Source of the DNA: a bacterium
GTDB lineage: Bacteria; Desulfobacterota; Binatia; HRBIN30; CADEER01
DNA length: 55,298 bases
Direction of reading: 5' to 3'
Assembly (NCBI GenBank): GCA_030430165.1
Contig: JAUIGL010000041.1
Span: 1 to 55,298, forward strand
The first letter of the stretch is position 1. Every line of letters begins with the position of its first letter. Below are positions 1-8,644 of the stretch, piece after piece. Both the position numbers and the translations under genes were made by a program. The notes below the pieces were generated by a model. It ran no database searches, was not told the DNA's origin, and was given only the letters and a program-made list of their open reading frames with translations.

Positions 1-272
1 GATGGGCTCGGCAGCGCAGAGCATGCGCTACCTCCTTGAGTTTTGCCCCCGTGCGCGCTGCGCGCTCCGATGGGCTCGGCAGCGCAGAGCATGCGCTACC
101 TCCTTGAGTTTTGCCCCCGTGCGCGCTGCGCGCTCCGATGGGCTCGGCAGCGCAGAGCATGCGCTACCTCCTTGAGTTTTGCCCCCGTGCGCGCTGCGCG
201 CTCCGATGGGCTCGGCAGCGCAGAGCATGCGCTACCTCCTTGAGTTTTGCCCCCGTGCGCGCTTCGCGCTCA
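1..272. repeat. Four tandem 68-bp direct repeats, truncated by left edge
   Basis: Units begin at 1, 69, 137 and 205 and are near identical until the last unit diverges near 262. There are no variable spacers, so it is not a CRISPR. On the minus strand every unit carries AAGGAGG, six bases and then ATG (leftmost ATG at 24-22), which looks like a duplicated ribosome binding site and start codon. The leftmost copy reads MLCAAEPI out of the window. 68 is not a multiple of three, so the frame shifts with each unit and the short ORFs over the array are unlikely to be genes. Confidence 0.9.
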
Positions 273-352
273 CACCTTCGCCGAGGCTACGGTGCGCAGG
301 CCGATGGCGTTCGCGTTTCGGCGACTCACGCGAGCATGCTACCCTTCCGTCG

Positions 353-790
353 ATGGATCAGGCTCTGCACGACAGCGGCGTGGCGCAGCGGGTCGCCGCG
401 TATTTCCGTCGCCAGGCCTCGCCGGGAGTGATCTCAGCCTACCTGTTCGGCAGCCACGCTCGTGGCTCTGCGCATCGGCAGAGCGACGTCGATGTCGGCG
501 TCGTGCTGTCGCGTGCGGTATTCCCTTCGGCTAGCCAGCGATTCGACGAACGAGTGAGTCTATCTGCGGCGCTCGTCGACGCACTCGACCACAACGAGGT
601 AGACGTCGTCGTGCTCAACGACGCTCCGCCCTTGTTCGCGCGCCACATCGTCACAGCGGGGATTCGAGTGTTCTGCCGCAACGAGGCGGCGGATCGCGAC
701 TTTGTAAGAGACACCCAACTTCGCGCCGCGGATCTCGCCCCATTTCTTCGCCGGACACAGAAAATAAAGCTCGAAGCTCTGCGGTCATGA
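353..790 (+). CDS. mntA: MntA-type minimal nucleotidyltransferase antitoxin
   Basis: A 145-residue protein with the nucleotidyltransferase signature GSX10DXD: Gly33-Ser34, then Asp45 and Asp47, and a probable third carboxylate near Asp84. MntA antitoxins of type VII systems use these residues to AMPylate a tyrosine of the partner HEPN toxin. The ATG at 353 was chosen because the domain begins there; the frame is open further upstream only through the tandem repeats. The stop overlaps the next start (ATGA at 787-790), so the two genes are translationally coupled. Antitoxin function follows from family and pairing; it is not shown directly. Confidence 0.88.
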   Translation: MDQALHDSGVAQRVAAYFRRQASPGVISAYLFGSHARGSAHRQSDVDVGVVLSRAVFPSASQRFDERVSLSAALVDALDHNEVDVVVLNDAPPLFARHIVTAGIRVFCRNEAADRDFVRDTQLRAADLAPFLRRTQKIKLEALRS

Positions 791-1203
791 CCTACCTGGT
801 GGAACGCCTAGCCGAGCTCAGGCGACACATCGACCACCTCCACGCAATCGCTCCGCGCGTCACCGGAGCACGCGACCTCGAGCTGGACCTTTCGCTGCAC
901 AACGACGTGCTCTTCTCGCTCCTGACGGTTTGTCAGCTGGTGATCGACCTGTGCGGCGATCTATCGGCGCGGCGCGGGGATCGCTTCGAAGACTACACGG
1001 AGGCCGTGAGAAACCTTGCGAAAGACGCGCGCTTCCCTACAGACCTCGTCGACGAGCTCGCTCGACTTCCTGGTTTTCGAAACGTGCTCGTACACGACTA
1101 TGTCGAGCTCGACATGACCCGAGTCGTAGAGGCGATGCAGAATCTTCAGCCGATCGAAGCATTCCTGCGGCTCGTCCAGGAGATCGTCAAAGACAGCGAG
1201 TAG
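787..1203 (+). CDS. hepT: HepT-like HEPN ribonuclease toxin (DUF86)
   Basis: A 138-residue helical protein with the HEPN motif RX4HXY at Arg98, His103 and Tyr105, within RNVLVHDY. HepT toxins are RNases that are silenced when the partner MntA adds AMP groups to this tyrosine. It overlaps the antitoxin gene by four bases, the usual order for these pairs. The length is normal for the family and all motif residues are present, so the pair may be functional. A short hairpin follows the stop codon. Confidence 0.88.
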   Translation: MTYLVERLAELRRHIDHLHAIAPRVTGARDLELDLSLHNDVLFSLLTVCQLVIDLCGDLSARRGDRFEDYTEAVRNLAKDARFPTDLVDELARLPGFRNVLVHDYVELDMTRVVEAMQNLQPIEAFLRLVQEIVKDSE

Positions 1204-1223
1204 CGGCACGACATCCCGTGCCG
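1204..1223 (+). terminator. Hairpin after the toxin-antitoxin pair
   Basis: CGGCACG pairs with CGTGCCG around a six-base loop directly after the hepT stop. No U-tract follows, so termination is uncertain. Confidence 0.35.
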
Positions 1224-1304
1224 TGGAGCCTCGCAGATTAAGACCGCCACAGGCGGCGGGTACGCGTTCCGATCCGAGTCTTCGACACAGGAGCCCGGCC
1301 CCGA

Positions 1305-2021
1305 TCAGCCTCCCGAGATCACCGCCTCGGGAATTTGGTAGTGCTCGTAGTCGTCCACCTCGACCGACCACATGTCGCCACTTTTGCTCGCTTTCACCTT
1401 GGCGTCCCCGTCGGATAGGACCGTCTCGCCCGAGAACTTCAGCACCCGCGTGAAACCTCCCGGCGGTGAGATGTGCACTTCGGCTTGGCCAGGTGCGCCG
1501 CGGATGACCTTGGCTTCGCAGTCCTGCGAGCCGGGTGCAGCGTCGCCCATCGAGCAGGGCAGTATACTGGTGGCGTGATAGTTGGTGCCCGGCATCTTGG
1601 CATCGCTGGGAGCGGCGCTGGTGATGCCGACGCTCAGCTTGTAGTCGGCCTTCTCGTTCCGGCGCGCGGCGCTGCGCATCAGGTAAACGCGAACCTTGTA
1701 CTCTCCATCGTCAGGCAGCGCACCGATGAACTCGTTGCCGCTGGTCGACCCGATGAAGATCGCCACGTCGTTCGACCCAGGCGGCAGCACGTTGAAGTAG
1801 TTGGCGGTGTTGTTCGTTTCCAACTTGACGGTCATCATCTGGCCCGCCTTGGCGCGCAGACTGTAGTCGATGACGTCGTCACCCGAGATCGATCCCTTCA
1901 CCGAAGCGGATGAAGTTCCCTTGGCGAACTGGATCGGCTGGGATCGGATGTCCCCCCACCCCACCGTTGCAGTGGCGGTCAGCACTCCCGTCAGCACAGC
2001 AATTCGAATGATCGCCCTCAT
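1305..2021 (-). CDS. Secreted protein resembling the PliG (g-type lysozyme inhibitor) fold
   Basis: A 238-residue product with a Sec signal peptide (MRAIIRIAVLTGVLTATATVG). The ATG at 2021 has GAAGGGAAG upstream; the frame is open further upstream but without signal or domain. The central part has an IQFAKG...VKGSISGDDVIDYSLRAKAGQ...GSTSGNEF...VRVYLMRSAARRNEKADY pattern. I associate this with periplasmic PliG-like proteins, sometimes annotated as DNA breaking-rejoining proteins. A C-terminal extension of about 80 residues carries two cysteines and a small beta domain (SGDMWSVEVDDYEHYQIPEAVI). It is the last gene of a minus-strand pair. Periplasmic location is likely; lysozyme inhibition is only a resemblance. 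Confidence 0.72.
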   Translation of the reverse strand: MRAIIRIAVLTGVLTATATVGWGDIRSQPIQFAKGTSSASVKGSISGDDVIDYSLRAKAGQMMTVKLETNNTANYFNVLPPGSNDVAIFIGSTSGNEFIGALPDDGEYKVRVYLMRSAARRNEKADYKLSVGITSAAPSDAKMPGTNYHATSILPCSMGDAAPGSQDCEAKVIRGAPGQAEVHISPPGGFTRVLKFSGETVLSDGDAKVKASKSGDMWSVEVDDYEHYQIPEAVISGG

Positions 2022-2107
2022 GACAATCTTCCCTTCGAGCCTCGGTTGCTGTCTCGACCCGTCACGCGGTGCAGCCACTTCAATCTCGGGCAGCACCGCA
2101 ATTCGAC

Positions 2108-2704
2108 TTACTTGCAGTCGACCGCCGGCCCCGACACGATCGAGGCCACGTGACGGCTGGCGTTGAAGCGCACGGTCACGCACTCTCCCTTCTTCGATTT
2201 CCAGTACGAGTAGACCTCGTCGCCGCTCACCTCGTTCTTGACCGACGTGTAACCGCGGCGGGTGAGCTCGTCGTCGACCTCGCCACCCACGAATCGGCCG
2301 TGGACGAGATCCTTCAGATCGGCCGGAGTGCCACCCATGGGCGCCGCACCCGCGTGGCCCCCTCCGCTGGCGTGGCCACCGAAGTTGACGACGATTCGAA
2401 AGTGGTTCCACTTGTAGGTGTGCCTGTCGCCGCTCGCGGAGCGCTTCACCGCGTGGCCCTTCTGGTCCTTGTAGCTGTTCGCCTCATCCCCAGGACTCAG
2501 GTTGTAGGTGTCTCCGTTCTTCAACTTGATGTCCACGTAACCTTGCCGCTGCGAGAACGAGCAGGCTCCCGATGCGGCCTCGTCGGCAACCGACTTCTTG
2601 TACACCTCGCAATTGGCAGCGGAAGAATCCGCCTTTGCGCCGCTTACCCAACTGGCCGTGGCCAAGGCGAGGACCGCCGCGTTCACGAGAGACTTCGTCT
2701 TCAT
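2108..2704 (-). CDS. Secreted hypothetical protein
   Basis: A 198-residue product. The start at 2704 has GAGGAG upstream and gives a Sec signal peptide (MKTKSLVNAAVLALATASWVSGAKA). The mature N-terminal part has a paired-Cys CEVYKKSV...GACSFSQRQGYVDIKLKNGDTYNLSP pattern seen in small secreted hypothetical proteins. A Gly/His linker (GGHASGGGHAGAAP) leads to a second domain with KKGECVTVRF and a final cysteine, reminiscent of surface-adhesion modules. The gene lies 86 bases upstream of the PliG-like gene and just below the giant surface protein, so the three may be co-expressed. Function unknown. Confidence 0.72.
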   Translation of the reverse strand: MKTKSLVNAAVLALATASWVSGAKADSSAANCEVYKKSVADEAASGACSFSQRQGYVDIKLKNGDTYNLSPGDEANSYKDQKGHAVKRSASGDRHTYKWNHFRIVVNFGGHASGGGHAGAAPMGGTPADLKDLVHGRFVGGEVDDELTRRGYTSVKNEVSGDEVYSYWKSKKGECVTVRFNASRHVASIVSGPAVDCK

Positions 2705-2732
2705 CCTATTCTCCTCTGCGCAATCGTTCGTT

Positions 2733-5700
2733 TCATGTCCTTCTCCCACGCGCCGGCACGGCAATCCGGAGCGCGGCGAGCGCCATCAACAACAGCAGGC
2801 TCAACCCGAGCCCCCAGGACGACAGAGCGGGCGCCGGAGCCGCTCGATCTGCCAAGAACAGGACCGATACGGTCTCGTTCGCGGTGACGTTGGTCAGCAC
2901 GCACTGCGCACCGGTACCCGCGGGCGCACAGGCGCCGGTCCATCCGGCGATCCGATAGCCCGCATCCGGCATGGCGAGGCAGGTGATCATGCCGCCGACG
3001 CCAACGCTTGGCGGGGTGCAGCTCACCGACCCCTGGCCGGAGCCGACCAGCGCGGTGACGCTCACCGTGTTGACCAGGCTCGCGGCGAAGCTCGCCGTCG
3101 ACTTCTTCTCTTCCTGGATGTTGGTGAGGTTGCAGATCGGATTCGTCCCCGAGGGCGCGCACGCGCCGCCCCAGCCGGCGAAGGTGAAGCCCGGTCCGGG
3201 CTGCGCCGTGCACGTGCTGCTGCCAGTGCCCGGGACGCTGGTCGGCGAGCAACTGGCCGAGCCGACCCCAAAGATCACCGTCGCCGAAACCGGGAAGGTG
3301 CCCGGCGGGATGGCCGCGAAGCTGACCGTCGACGAGGAGTTCTTCAGCACCTTGGGCAGATGACACTGCAGGTTCGTGCCGGTTGCCGCGCAAGCACCGG
3401 TCCAGCCGGCCACCATGTATCCGACATCCGGCGTCGCCGTACAGTTGCTGGCGTCGCCCTTGACGACGACGTCCGGCGCGCAAGCCACGGCGCCGTTGCC
3501 GCCGACGACCGAAGCGGTGACGGTGTAGGTGATCGGCGGAATCAACTGGAAGCTCACCGTCGAGGACTTGTTGGCCTGGATATTGGTGAGCCCGCACTGC
3601 GCATCGCTGCCGGCGGGTGAACAATCACCGGTCCAGCCCTGCACCTGGTAGCCCGGGTCGGGTACCGCCGTGCAGCTCGCGTCGTCGCCTGCCGGCACTG
3701 TCGTCGGCGTACAGCTCACCGAGCCGTTGCCGCCGACTACGGTCGCCGACACCGGGAACGTGTTGGGAAGGATCGGAACGAAGCTCACCGTCGACGTAGC
3801 GCGCTTCTGGATCTTGGAGAGGTGGCAGTGCGGGTTGGCCCCGGCGCCGACGCAGGCGCCGGTCCAGGCTTCGACCTGGTAGCCCGTGTCGGGCACGGCC
3901 GTGCACGAGCTCTGCTCGCCCTTGGTGACCGGCGACGGTGCGCAGATCACCAGGCCGTTGCCGCCCACCACCGTGGCGGAGACCGGGAAGTGCGCCGGGG
4001 TGATCGGCGCGAAGCTCACGGTCGACACCTTGTTGGAGGTGACGTTGGGCAGATAGCACTGCGCGTTGTTACCGAAGTTGACGCAGTCGCCGCCCCAGCT
4101 CTGCACCTGGTGGCCGGACTCGGGCGTCGCGGTGCAGGAGCTGGTTCCGCCCGAAGCGACCGAGCCCGGATCGCAGGTCACCGAGCCGTGGCCGAGGATC
4201 ACGGTCGCGGTTACGGTGAACGTGTTCGCTGGAATCGGCTCGAAATCCACTGTCGAGCTCTGATTGGCGAGGATGTCGGGCATCGCGCACTGGACGTTGG
4301 TCCCGGTGCCGGCGCAACTCCCCGTCCAGTCCATGACGCGCCACCCGGCCGAGGGCACGGCGGTGCAGAAGGCGCTGTCGCCCTCGTCGACGGTGGTCGG
4401 CGCGCAGGTCACCGTGCCGTTGCCGACGCCCACCAGCGCGTCGACCGTGTAGGTCGGCGCGGCGACGGCGTTGAACGTCACTACCGACGCCTGGTTCGAT
4501 TGGATGTTGGTGAGGTCGCACTGCAGCGAGTCGCCGGCGGCCGCACACGCCCCGGCCCAGGACTGCACCTCGTGGTCGGCGTAGGGATGGGCAAAGCAGC
4601 TGCTCGACTCGCCCGCCTGCACCGGGTTGGGGAAGCACGCCACCGAGCCGCCACCGACGGCGGTCGCAGTCACCGTGAAGGTGCCGGCGAGGATCGGCGC
4701 GAAGCTCACCGTCGCCACCTGATCCGCCTGAATCTTGGTCAGCGCGCACTCGACGTTGTTGTCCCAACTCGAGCAGGCGCCACCCCAGCTTTGGACCTGG
4801 AAGCCGGCCGCCGGCACCGCGGTGCAGGTGCTGTTGGCGCCCGGCGCTACGTTGGCGGGATTGCAGCTCACGGTTCCGCTGCCGGCGCTCACCGACGCGC
4901 TGACCGAGAAGGTCCCGCCCGGCACCGCGGCGAAGCTCACCATCGATGCCGAGTTCTGCTGCACCGACGGCAGGAAGCAATGAACGTTGGCGCCGGTGGC
5001 GACACACGCACCCGTCCACCCCGACACCTGGAAGCCCGGCGCCGGAGCCGCCGTGCAGCTCGCGCTCTCGCCCTGCTTCACGCTGCCCGGGCTACAGCTC
5101 ACCGTGCCGTTGCCGCCATTCACCGTCGCGCTGACCGTGTACGTGGGCAGCGGAATCGCGCTGAAGCTGACCGTCGAAGCCTGGTCGGCTTGGATGTTGG
5201 TGAGATTGCACAGACCCGCCGTGCCCGCGGAGGAGCAGGCTCCGGTCCATCCCTGTACCTCGAATCCCACGTTCGGCACCGCAAAGCAGGTACTGTTCTG
5301 GCCCTGCTGCACGCTGGTCGGCTGGCAGCTCACCGTGCCGTTGCCACCGACCACCGTGGCGGTAACCGTGAAGGTATCGACGGGAACCGGTTCGAAGCTG
5401 ACCGTCGAGACCTGATCGGTGTTGATGTTGTTGAGGAAACACTGGGGGTTGCTGCCCCAGCTGGCGCAGGCGCCGCCCCAGCTCGCCACCTGGGAGCCGG
5501 CGAACGGCACGGCGAAGCAGGTGCTGCTCTGGCCGTCCTGGACGACGGCGGGCAGGCAGCTCACGGTGCCGCCGCCACCGACCACGGAAGCCGACACCGT
5601 GTGCGTATCGGGCGGGATCGGTGCGAACGTCACGGTCGATTCCTGGTCGGGGCACACAGGCAAGCCGATTATCTGCGGGTTCTGTGGGTCTTGCCCTTCT

Positions 5701-8390
5701 ATGACGCAAGCACCGATGTTGTTGAGCGCGCATTGCGGGTTGTTGCCGAAGGATGCGCAGGCACCGCCCCACGTCTGGACGGCGAAGCCGGGGTCGGGCA
5801 CGGCGGTGCAATGGCTGTCGTCGCCGGGCAGGACGTAGGTCGGCGGCGAGCAGCTCACCGAGCCGTTGCCACCGATCACGGACGCCGTGACCTTCGTCCG
5901 AGAGACGATCTCGAACGAGCAGGTGACCTCCTGGAACGCGGCCAGCGGCACGACCGCCGTGCCGTCGGGAACACTGGTCACGACCCCGGGCGCGCCGCCG
6001 CAGTCGATGGAGACGACTGTCCAGCGATCGCCGGTATTGCTCGGAAACGCGGAGACCGTGTAGGAGCCGGCGGGAAGGTCGACCGCGTGCACGGAGCCGA
6101 GGTCGTTCAACTGGAAGGGGAGCGAAATGCCGTGACCGCTCACCTCGTAATCGAAGGAGATGTTGCTCTGCGGTTGGCCAGCGTGCTGGACCGTGATCTT
6201 GCCGTTCTGCTGCTCCTCGAAGGCGCCGATGTCCGCCGCCGCACCGACCGGCCGGGTGAATCCGCGCTGGTCTTCGGTAAGGCTGGTCGCCCCTTCATCA
6301 AGGGCCGGGCTGCCGGCGAGCAGGGCGTGGTTCCGCGTCGTTCCGCCGTGTTCATTGAGGTTGCTGAGCAGCGGATCCTGGCCGACGACGTCGCCGTTGA
6401 CGTTGTCGACGAAGCCGCAGTTGCCCGGCACCTGCACCAGGTTGTGCCCATTGTTCGTGAGCGGTGGGCTCGTCATGTGGCAGTCGGGCGCGCCGCCATT
6501 GTTTCCCGCGATGATGGTGTTCTTGATGGCGAACTGGATGCCCGAAGCAGGGTCGAACGTAACGCCGCTGCCGAGGCTGTTGTTCGCGGTGTTGTCGTAG
6601 ATGGTCACACTGTCGAGGGTTATCGTGTTGCCGACCACGCGAACGCCACCAGCGCTGCCGATCGCGGTGTTCCCGGAGATTGTGCTGTTGCGGATGGAGA
6701 TGCTCCCGAAGTCGTTGAGGATGCCACCGCCGTCACCGTCGGTCTGGTTGTTGTAGATCGACGACCGGTTGATCGTCAGACCACCGGTGTTGTGGATGCC
6801 GCCGCCGCCCTGCGCGGCCTCGTTGCCGGCGACGGTGCAGTCGTTGAGGGTGAGGAGTCCCACATTGGCGATCCCGCCGCCTTTGTCGGCGCGGTTGCCG
6901 CTGGCCATGGTCAGATTGTTGACCGTGACGTTGGTGCCGGTCGCGACCGCGAGCGGCCGCGCGTCGATGATGCCCCCCGAATCGAACGAATGCCCGTTGC
7001 CTTCGATCACGAGGTTGATCCCAAAGGTGGGGTTGTCGATCGTCGTCGGTGACGGCGCGGCCACGATCGATTCGGCGACGTCGATCGTATACGTGCCGGG
7101 GTCGGTCTTGGCGTTGAAGCAGGCGATCGCCGTGTTGAGGGTGGACCTGTCGTCGACCGTCCAGGTGTCACCTGCGCACTGCGTGGATTCGAAAGAGCCG
7201 ATGTCGTCCTCGGGGCCGACCGGGCGGGCCTGCCCGGTCTGGTCGGTGGTGAGCGTAGTGCTGCCGGCATCGAGCGCCGGGCTGTCCAGCTTGGGCTCGT
7301 GCGTCTGGGTCGGGCCGCCGTTGTCGGCCAGCGGCAGCAGTCGCGCCGGCGGACCGACGATGTTGTCGTTGGCCCCGTCGACCAGGCCACAGCTACCCGG
7401 ACCGAAGAGGTTGTTACCCTGATCGACGACGGTCACCATCCCGCCCGGACCGATTCTGCAATCATCGAAATCGGGAATGTTTCCGTTGACGATCGTGTTG
7501 CCGATCGTCAGCGTCGCCGCCTGCGACCCGGCGATCCAGATCCCCGCCCCCTCCGTCAGCCCGTTGTCGGTGATCGTGACACTGTCGAGGGTGTAGGTGC
7601 CGAGGCCGAGGTAAAGACCGGCGCCGAGGGTTGGTGCCTGATTGCCCGACACAGTGCTGTTGTGGATCGTGACCGTGGTGGTTCCGAGGTTGGAGCGGCT
7701 GTCGATGCCGCCGCCTTGGCCGATGCCGTTGGTCACGCCGGTGTTGGAGTATCCGGTAACGGTATTGCCCGAGATCGTGCTGTCCACGATCGTCAGCGTA
7801 TCGTGGTTACTGATCCCACCGCCGGAGCGGTCGACACGGTTGTTGGTCACGGTGCTGCGGTTGAGCGTCAACGTGCCCAGGTTGAGGATGCCGCCGCCGC
7901 GAAAGAAGGGGTCGGTTGGGCTCGTGTCCTCGGTGACGTTGCCTCCCGTCACGGTGATGTCGTTCATCGTCACCGTGGTGTCCTCGTTGATCTGGAAGGG
8001 TCGGGCTTGCTTGATGTCGTTGGCATCGACCGTCCAGCCCTGGCCCTCGATGGTCAGGCTGACGCCGGGCGTCGAATTGTCGATGGGCGTGCTGCTCTGG
8101 CTGAGGAAGATGTTGGCGTCCAGCGCTATTACCGCGGCGCAGGGCGCGGTGGCCGCGTTGAAATCCGCGATCGCATTGTTGAGCTGGACCTCCTGGGTCA
8201 CCATCGCCGGCGGCGGGCAGACGGCGAAGGCCTGCTGCGCCGGCAAAACGCCCAGCAGCAACAATCCCAGCGCGATCGCCCGGTGGATCCGTCGCGGTCC
8301 GGAACAGCGCGCGACGCGGATTCTCATTACCGGGAAGCAATAGACGTCCGCGGTTGCTTCGCTACGATTCACTTCGACCTGATGGAACAT
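2733..8390 (-). CDS. Giant surface protein: two beta-helix cassettes, 13 InlB-like repeats, IPTL-CTERM-like tail
   Basis: An 1885-residue product. The ATG at 8390 has GGAGG about seven bases upstream; an internal ATG at 8327 has no good site. The signal peptide has a long N-region and ends near QQAFA-VCPP. Residues about 55-400 and 400-720 are two related parallel beta-helix cassettes, each closing with the choice-of-anchor Q pattern NGGPTQTHxxxxxSPALDAG...DIGSFE. After a linker domain come 13 repeats of about 77 residues (roughly 810-1840) of the divergent InlB B-repeat type: VSATVVGGNGTVSC...STCTAVP...GWTGAC...QCxLTNI...STVSF. Nearly every repeat has four cysteines, so two disulfides each are likely. 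The C-terminus has PALSSWGLGLSLLLL followed by RGRR, similar to IPTL-CTERM sorting signals. Likely exported and surface-anchored, perhaps an adhesin; ligand unknown. Confidence 0.85.
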   Translation of the reverse strand: MFHQVEVNRSEATADVYCFPVMRIRVARCSGPRRIHRAIALGLLLLGVLPAQQAFAVCPPPAMVTQEVQLNNAIADFNAATAPCAAVIALDANIFLSQSSTPIDNSTPGVSLTIEGQGWTVDANDIKQARPFQINEDTTVTMNDITVTGGNVTEDTSPTDPFFRGGGILNLGTLTLNRSTVTNNRVDRSGGGISNHDTLTIVDSTISGNTVTGYSNTGVTNGIGQGGGIDSRSNLGTTTVTIHNSTVSGNQAPTLGAGLYLGLGTYTLDSVTITDNGLTEGAGIWIAGSQAATLTIGNTIVNGNIPDFDDCRIGPGGMVTVVDQGNNLFGPGSCGLVDGANDNIVGPPARLLPLADNGGPTQTHEPKLDSPALDAGSTTLTTDQTGQARPVGPEDDIGSFESTQCAGDTWTVDDRSTLNTAIACFNAKTDPGTYTIDVAESIVAAPSPTTIDNPTFGINLVIEGNGHSFDSGGIIDARPLAVATGTNVTVNNLTMASGNRADKGGGIANVGLLTLNDCTVAGNEAAQGGGGIHNTGGLTINRSSIYNNQTDGDGGGILNDFGSISIRNSTISGNTAIGSAGGVRVVGNTITLDSVTIYDNTANNSLGSGVTFDPASGIQFAIKNTIIAGNNGGAPDCHMTSPPLTNNGHNLVQVPGNCGFVDNVNGDVVGQDPLLSNLNEHGGTTRNHALLAGSPALDEGATSLTEDQRGFTRPVGAAADIGAFEEQQNGKITVQHAGQPQSNISFDYEVSGHGISLPFQLNDLGSVHAVDLPAGSYTVSAFPSNTGDRWTVVSIDCGGAPGVVTSVPDGTAVVPLAAFQEVTCSFEIVSRTKVTASVIGGNGSVSCSPPTYVLPGDDSHCTAVPDPGFAVQTWGGACASFGNNPQCALNNIGACVIEGQDPQNPQIIGLPVCPDQESTVTFAPIPPDTHTVSASVVGGGGTVSCLPAVVQDGQSSTCFAVPFAGSQVASWGGACASWGSNPQCFLNNINTDQVSTVSFEPVPVDTFTVTATVVGGNGTVSCQPTSVQQGQNSTCFAVPNVGFEVQGWTGACSSAGTAGLCNLTNIQADQASTVSFSAIPLPTYTVSATVNGGNGTVSCSPGSVKQGESASCTAAPAPGFQVSGWTGACVATGANVHCFLPSVQQNSASMVSFAAVPGGTFSVSASVSAGSGTVSCNPANVAPGANSTCTAVPAAGFQVQSWGGACSSWDNNVECALTKIQADQVATVSFAPILAGTFTVTATAVGGGSVACFPNPVQAGESSSCFAHPYADHEVQSWAGACAAAGDSLQCDLTNIQSNQASVVTFNAVAAPTYTVDALVGVGNGTVTCAPTTVDEGDSAFCTAVPSAGWRVMDWTGSCAGTGTNVQCAMPDILANQSSTVDFEPIPANTFTVTATVILGHGSVTCDPGSVASGGTSSCTATPESGHQVQSWGGDCVNFGNNAQCYLPNVTSNKVSTVSFAPITPAHFPVSATVVGGNGLVICAPSPVTKGEQSSCTAVPDTGYQVEAWTGACVGAGANPHCHLSKIQKRATSTVSFVPILPNTFPVSATVVGGNGSVSCTPTTVPAGDDASCTAVPDPGYQVQGWTGDCSPAGSDAQCGLTNIQANKSSTVSFQLIPPITYTVTASVVGGNGAVACAPDVVVKGDASNCTATPDVGYMVAGWTGACAATGTNLQCHLPKVLKNSSSTVSFAAIPPGTFPVSATVIFGVGSASCSPTSVPGTGSSTCTAQPGPGFTFAGWGGACAPSGTNPICNLTNIQEEKKSTASFAASLVNTVSVTALVGSGQGSVSCTPPSVGVGGMITCLAMPDAGYRIAGWTGACAPAGTGAQCVLTNVTANETVSVLFLADRAAPAPALSSWGLGLSLLLLMALAALRIAVPARGRRT

Positions 8391-8516
8391 TCGAATCCTC
8401 CGTCACCTCGTCACTGCCCGCGCTGCCCCAAGACGGGCGCCGCCGGGCCGTCGCTTCTATCCGCGACGACCCGGGACTTATCGCATATCCGGGGGACGAC
8501 TACCCAGAGTTTTCTC

Positions 8517-8552
8517 CTTGACCGGTCACCCGAAGTCTTGAGAAAACCTTGA
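8517..8552 (-). promoter_or_regulatory. Three TCAAG direct repeats upstream of the giant surface protein gene
   Basis: On the minus strand TCAAG occurs at 8552-8548, 8541-8537 and 8521-8517, with starts 11 and 20 bases apart, about one and two helical turns. They lie 127-162 bases upstream of the 8390 start, in the 254-base gap below the winged-helix regulator gene. OmpR-type winged helices bind direct repeats on one helix face, so this is a plausible operator. Inference only. Confidence 0.4.
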
Positions 8553-8644
8553 AAGAACTGTGAAAATCGTCACAGGCGGACTCGGATCGAAGGCGGCCAC
8601 GGCAGAACGCACGGCGTCATGCTGTGTGGGCTGCCGGGTAGCGA

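Noticed and set aside
1..272. Possible CRISPR array
   Set aside because: Units are contiguous 68-base repeats with no spacers and no cas genes nearby.
3822..7052. 1076-residue plus-strand frame
   Set aside because: It is antisense to the giant repeat protein; high GC and repeats keep the opposite strand open. It has no signal, ribosome site or domain.
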